In this document: positions 5,401 through 7,945 of the stretch, piece by piece | Numbering within the stretch: position 1 is the stretch's first letter | Layout of the letters: every line of letters begins with the position of its first letter | Assembly: GCA_946406585.1 (NCBI GenBank) | Contig: CAMJLI010000089.1 | Location: forward strand, 1-7,945 | DNA: 7,945 bases | Reading direction: 5' to 3' | Source: an uncultured Prevotellaceae bacterium | GTDB taxonomy: Bacteria; Bacteroidota; Bacteroidia; Bacteroidales; Bacteroidaceae | Notes under the pieces: generated by a model | Databases searched by the model: none | What the model was told of the DNA's origin: nothing | The model's input: the letters and a program-made list of their open reading frames with translations, nothing else | Made by a program: the position numbers and the translations under genes

Positions 5401-7945
5401 TTGGCCATCAACATTGGAAACAAGGTGAAGAGCATTGGCAAGGGTGCTTTCAGCAACTGCCAGAACCTACAGGACATCGCCATCCCGGCAAATGTGCAGA
5501 CTATCGGTGAAAAAGCATTCGAAGGCATGCCTGCTGGAGTAAGATGCGAGGTGGAATGGTCCAATCCTTTGATCATTCCTGCAAATACATTCTCCAACTT
5601 CGAGACTTTGGCAGAAAACCAGTTGAGAGGACTCCTCTTTGTTCCTGAAGGCACAAGAAACCTCTATGCAAATGCTGCAGGCTGGGACTTCTTCTCAATA
5701 GTTTATGAGGGTGACAAGGATGACTATTTCGCTACAATCATTTCATTTGCCGACTCGAAAGTGAGACAACTTGCCGTAGAGGCATGGGATACTGATGGCG
5801 ACAGCCAGATAAGTTATGACGAAGCTGCTGCTGTAACTTCTCTCGGTACAGTGTTCACTGGAAACAAGTTGAGCACATTCAACGAACTCAAGTGGTTCAC
5901 TGGCCTTACAGAAATTTCTGACAGTGCGTTCAAGAATACAAATCTTCAGGCCATCACAATGCCAGAAGGCATCACTCGCATTGGCGTGTCTGCTTTCCAG
6001 AATACAGCCATTAGCAAGTGGAACACATTGCCCAACCTCGTGGAGATTGCCGACAGTGCATTCGCATACAATAGCGGATTTACGGCAGTCACCATTTCTG
6101 CAAACCTCCAGACTCTTGGTGTGGGAGCATTCAAGGGATGTCCTAAACTCACCTCTATTGGTGTTCAGGCCGACAACCCCAACTATTCTGCTACAGGTGG
6201 AGTGCTCTACAACAAGGCTGGCGATGTATTGCTCCAATTCCCTGCAGCCAAGGTGGTGAATGGCACATATACCATACCTGCCAAGGTGACTGCAATCGGA
6301 GAGGACGCATTCCTGTTCAACAAACACCTCACGGCACTTGTCATTCCAGAAGCCATCACATCCATTGGCGAGAACGCATTCCGTGGCTGCAACGCCATCG
6401 ACTCCGTAGTAGTGGAATGGCACACTCCACTCGCAGTGCCAGCAAACATCTTCGAAGGTGTTGACGTGGCTAATGCTGTGCTTTCAGTGCCAAAGACCAC
6501 AGATGCAGCCTATGGTGCAGCAAATGTGTGGAAGGACTTTGGTAGAATGTCGATTTATCTCGACGATGTGGCAACAATCGACTTTGAGGATGAAAACGTG
6601 AAAGAACTCTGTGTTGACAACTGGGACACCAACTATGATGGTGAACTGACTGTGGCAGAGGCCAAGGCTGTAACATCACTTGGCACCGTCTTCGCACTCA
6701 ATGCAGATGCAGGCATCACCAAGTTCAACGAACTGAAGTATTTCACAGGAGTGACAAGCATTCCTTCCAATTCGTTCAAGAATTGTAGCGCTCTTGAGGA
6801 AATCACTCTTCCTGCCACTATCCGTGAGATAGCATATGCAGCATTTGATGGTTGTGCAAGCCTCAAGGTGTTCAACCTGCCGGCATCGGTAACCACCATT
6901 GGCAACGCACCATTCACCAACTGTACTTCTTTGGAGAAGTTCACTGTAGATGCTGCCAACACACGCTTCGTCGCTGTCGACGGTGTGCTGTTCAACATCA
7001 ACAAGACCATACTTGTGGCCTATCCTGGTGGCAAGGGTGGCTCATACAAGATGCCTGAGAGCGTGACGGAAATCCGTCAGTATGCATTCGCAGGAGCACA
7101 CAACGTGACCGACGTGCATATGCCAAACACTGTGACATCCATTCCTGTGGGAGCATTCCAGAATTGTACAGCCCTCACCTACGTGAACGTGTCGGAAGAT
7201 GTCCAGACCATCGGACGACTTGCATTTGATAATTGCACCAGCCTCACTGCTTTCAAGGTGGCTTGGGAATCACCACTTGAGGTCTTGCCCGAAGTGTTCC
7301 GCAACACCAACATTGCCAATGCACGCCTCTATGTGCCAGCTGGTACGAAGTATGATTATGAGAACGCCAGCACCTGGAACAGCTTCAATAAGATATTGGA
7401 GTATCCTAACTGTGACGTCAATGCAGACGGATATGCAGACATGCTCGATGCTGTGGATATCTTGAAGTATGTCATCAACACCCCGGCAGAAAGCTTCGAC
7501 CAGTATCTTGCCGACTTTGACGAGGACGAGGATATCACAACTGCTGATGCTGTGCTGCTCATCCGCAAGATTGCCGACGGTGTCGCTGCTCCAAACCTCC
7601 AGGCTCCTGCACATCATCAGGATATAGAGGAAATGGTGACGCTGACAAAGGACATCAACAATGTCATCTCATTCGGAGTCAACAGCAATGTCAGGTTCAC
7701 TGCATTCCAGTTCGACCTTACCCTGCCTGAAATGTCTGATGTGGAACTCGCACAACTCACAAAGCGTGCTTCCAAGACACACCAGATGCTCTATAACAAG
7801 GTTGGTGAAAATACCTACCGCTTCGTTGCTATCTCAATGTCCAACACACTCTTCAGTGGATTCGAAGGTTCCATAGTGAACATCAAGGCCGGCAACCCCG
7901 ACAATGATGACATCGTGGCAAGCAACATCAAGATGGTGGCTGCCG
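2407..7945 (+). CDS. Giant BspA-like LRR/EF-hand/dockerin/cohesin surface protein (3' end cut by window)
   Basis: The frame is open for 1846 codons and runs off the window. It is probably an extracellular adhesin or scaffold arm. The ATG at 2407 begins a signal peptide (MRHLRLLLTFMSVCMVTMASA, cut after A21), followed by a short N-terminal beta region (TFIVDGIRYEV) and two LRRs. Residues 189-1666 hold five modules. Each starts with an EF-hand-like calcium loop (Asp at 203, 541, 794, 1128 and 1407, Glu at loop position 12), continues into a segment like FNELKYFTGLTSI, then 5-8 LRR_5 repeats of about 23 residues (consensus IG..AF.gC.sL), and ends in a W.tPL cap with L.VP.GT. About 35 LRRs are visible in all. 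Residues 1669-1725 are a type I dockerin: loops D1670/N1672/D1674/D1681 and D1703/D1705/D1707/D1714, the second with Glu in place of the usual Gly. From about 1742 a cohesin-like domain starts (FTAFQFDLTLPE) and is cut at 1846. LRR_5 proteins such as Tannerella BspA bind host proteins or other bacteria; the ligand here is unknown. There is no catalytic domain. Confidence 0.9.
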   Translation, partial: MRHLRLLLTFMSVCMVTMASAVTFIVDGIRYEVSSTAEQTVTVIGWDEHYFSDISNPNNPNVGTGEADADGPTNLVLAWRVLYNGLYYKVTAISDEAFSDCLSLKSITIPNSVTSIGEYAFQGCTNLVEVKVQWTIPIEIDPNVFEDVNTAAATLYVLSGYKGTYQAAEVWQDFGNVVEYADIDINMMFKDEHVKEICVSNWDTNGDGELSYREAMAVADLGAAFVSDTQITSFTELRSFNGVKAIAGSTFKGCTNLKEISLGKNIATIGASAFSGCVSLETVNLQNSLTTVGNKAFEGCAKLVNIDFEPIFKLTTIGAHAFDGCSSIQSFVFGDNLSTIGVGAFANCSGLLRFYVFSGNPNFAHTSDRLYLTNKSKTVILAYASGATTASPTLPSTATEVATYAFAGAKNITSINFSNVQKIGDYAFQGCSKLYTILLPSTVNSIGGKAFDGVAKAVRAQVEWETPLAINDGTFSNFEPVEAGGLKGRLFVPQGTKDAYSEAPGWRWFNFIEEGTIGDYAQKIINFASPKTGAVCVEAFDADNDGYLTIDEAAAITSVGTIFMGADLGSFDEFKYFTGLTAIDAEAFSGSTLTSITMPEGIKTIGDNAFAYCANITTISIPASVEAIGNGVFKSCSSLKSIDVAENNANYSSSNGVLFSKDRTLLLQFPAKNSLTSIAIPEGVVTIAPEAFMGATSLKSVNIASTIQEIGEGAFADCTSLKTVKVAWATPLEVPANIFQGVDVATATLNVPTGVDNLYRQANVWKDFGTISAYKLFLTFADPNVEAVCLENFDTNNDGKITPEEATAVKNIGDAFKGNTDIVTFQEFSEFTGITSIPDSAFYGCSSLISINLPYGVTSIGKSAFEGCSSIDMALVGSVKTIKEKAFYGCSSIKEMYISTEVTEIGDGAFANCTSMTSIAVSNKNPNYCSVSYILFTKDSTTVVAFPAGKNMTNFFVEKDVFKHIAPYAFSGAVKLKTVNFANVETIGDYAFEQCNSILAINIGNKVKSIGKGAFSNCQNLQDIAIPANVQTIGEKAFEGMPAGVRCEVEWSNPLIIPANTFSNFETLAENQLRGLLFVPEGTRNLYANAAGWDFFSIVYEGDKDDYFATIISFADSKVRQLAVEAWDTDGDSQISYDEAAAVTSLGTVFTGNKLSTFNELKWFTGLTEISDSAFKNTNLQAITMPEGITRIGVSAFQNTAISKWNTLPNLVEIADSAFAYNSGFTAVTISANLQTLGVGAFKGCPKLTSIGVQADNPNYSATGGVLYNKAGDVLLQFPAAKVVNGTYTIPAKVTAIGEDAFLFNKHLTALVIPEAITSIGENAFRGCNAIDSVVVEWHTPLAVPANIFEGVDVANAVLSVPKTTDAAYGAANVWKDFGRMSIYLDDVATIDFEDENVKELCVDNWDTNYDGELTVAEAKAVTSLGTVFALNADAGITKFNELKYFTGVTSIPSNSFKNCSALEEITLPATIREIAYAAFDGCASLKVFNLPASVTTIGNAPFTNCTSLEKFTVDAANTRFVAVDGVLFNINKTILVAYPGGKGGSYKMPESVTEIRQYAFAGAHNVTDVHMPNTVTSIPVGAFQNCTALTYVNVSEDVQTIGRLAFDNCTSLTAFKVAWESPLEVLPEVFRNTNIANARLYVPAGTKYDYENASTWNSFNKILEYPNCDVNADGYADMLDAVDILKYVINTPAESFDQYLADFDEDEDITTADAVLLIRKIADGVAAPNLQAPAHHQDIEEMVTLTKDINNVISFGVNSNVRFTAFQFDLTLPEMSDVELAQLTKRASKTHQMLYNKVGENTYRFVAISMSNTLFSGFEGSIVNIKAGNPDNDDIVASNIKMVAA
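2971..3984 (+). repeat. LRR module B1 (residues 189-526) with EF-hand loop 1
   Basis: This is the first of five modules in the giant protein. The EF-hand loop at residues 203-214 reads DTNGDGELSYRE, with D203, N205, D207, E209, S211 and E214, a textbook 12-residue pattern. Eight LRR_5 units follow, interrupted once by a non-LRR insert starting at NPNFAHTSDRLYL. The closing cap (VEWETPL, then FSNFE, then LFVPQGT) closely matches the cap that ends module B2, which supports a shared origin. Confidence 0.75.
3985..4743 (+). repeat. LRR module A1 (residues 527-779) with EF-hand loop 2
   Basis: The loop at residues 541-552 reads DADNDGYLTIDE, and is preceded by VCVEAF and followed by AAAITSVGTIF. 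Five LRR_5 units follow, with an insert NNANYSSSNGVLFSK and then LLLQFPA. The closing cap (WATPLEVPANIFQGVDVA, then VWKDFG) is nearly the same as the cap closing module A2. Both the entry motif (ITMPEGI..IG) and the cap separate type A from type B modules. Confidence 0.7.
4744..5745 (+). repeat. LRR module B2 (residues 780-1113) with EF-hand loop 3
   Basis: The loop at residues 794-805 reads DTNNDGKITPEE. Eight LRR_5 units follow, the same number as in B1, with an insert NPNYCSVSYILFTKD and then VVAFPAGK. The cap (VEWSNPL, FSNFE, LFVPEGT) matches B1. The length of 334 residues is close to the 338 of B1. Confidence 0.75.
5746..6582 (+). repeat. LRR module A2 (residues 1114-1392) with EF-hand loop 4
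   Basis: The loop at residues 1128-1139 reads DTDGDSQISYDE; Ser1133 replaces the usual Gly at loop position 6. It is followed by AAAVTSLGTVF and ITMPEGITRIG, as in A1. About six LRR_5 units are present, several with Asn or Thr in place of the usual Cys. The insert is NPNYSATGGVLYNK, then LLQFPA. The cap WHTPLAVPANIFEGVDVA matches A1. Confidence 0.7.
6583..7404 (+). repeat. LRR module B3 (residues 1393-1666) with EF-hand loop 5
   Basis: The loop at residues 1407-1418 reads DTNYDGELTVAE. Its preceding segment (VKELCVDNW) resembles that of B1 (VKEICVSNW). About six LRR_5 units follow, with an insert NTRFVAVDGVLFNINK and then LVAYPGGK. The module is shorter than B1 and B2. Its cap (WESPLEVLPEVF, LYVPAGTKYDYE) leads straight into the dockerin at residue 1669. 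Confidence 0.65.

Noticed and set aside
5743..6423. Long open frame on the minus strand opposite the giant gene
   Set aside because: It lies wholly inside the LRR-coding region. Its translation is rich in Cys, His and Glu with no domain pattern, and similar minus-strand frames recur under other LRR modules, as expected for a mirror of a repetitive coding sequence.
2971..7404. Regular spacing of short similar DNA words that could suggest a CRISPR or other DNA-level array
   Set aside because: The periodicity is about 69 nt (23 codons), in frame, with degenerate DNA and conserved amino acids. This is protein repeat structure, not identical repeats with unique spacers.

Overview
The window reads as a chromosomal segment from a Bacteroidales bacterium, probably Prevotella-like or a related gut or rumen genus. 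The evidence is a BspA-type leucine-rich-repeat (LRR_5) surface protein, a Prevotella-style C-terminal tail on a neighbouring exported protein, A-rich leaders without Shine-Dalgarno sequences, and one good match to the Bacteroidetes -7 promoter element (TAnnTTTG). All supported genes are on the + strand. I saw no RNA genes, insertion sequences or CRISPR.

Layout: (1) 1-72 is probably the last 23 codons of an upstream gene. (2) 73-367 is AT-rich non-coding DNA with a 9-nt repeat cluster and a candidate promoter. (3) 368-1024 encodes a small exported protein made of a cohesin-like module followed by a type I dockerin. (4) 35 nt later, 1060-2208 encodes an exported protein with a cohesin-like N-terminal domain, a Prevotella-type middle domain and a possible sorting tail. 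(5) 2209-2406 is intergenic and holds a GC-rich terminator-like hairpin and a second AT-rich inverted repeat. (6) 2407 to the window end is one uninterrupted reading frame of at least 1846 codons, cut by the window edge. It encodes a giant exported protein with about 35 BspA-type LRRs, five EF-hand-like calcium loops between LRR blocks, then a dockerin and the start of a cohesin-like domain.

The theme is a set of neighbouring exported proteins that share cohesin-like and dockerin modules in different orders: cohesin-dockerin, cohesin-like plus tail, and LRR-dockerin-cohesin. Cohesin-dockerin pairing is the calcium-dependent contact that builds cellulosomes. I infer that these proteins could assemble into a calcium-dependent surface scaffold or adhesin that displays a very long LRR arm, without any catalytic domain visible here. 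The LRR region is itself a higher-order repeat: two alternating module types, B-A-B-A-B, with a super-period of about 590-613 residues. That points to duplication of a B+A block of about 1.8 kb. Domain names come from reading motifs by eye; no database search was run.
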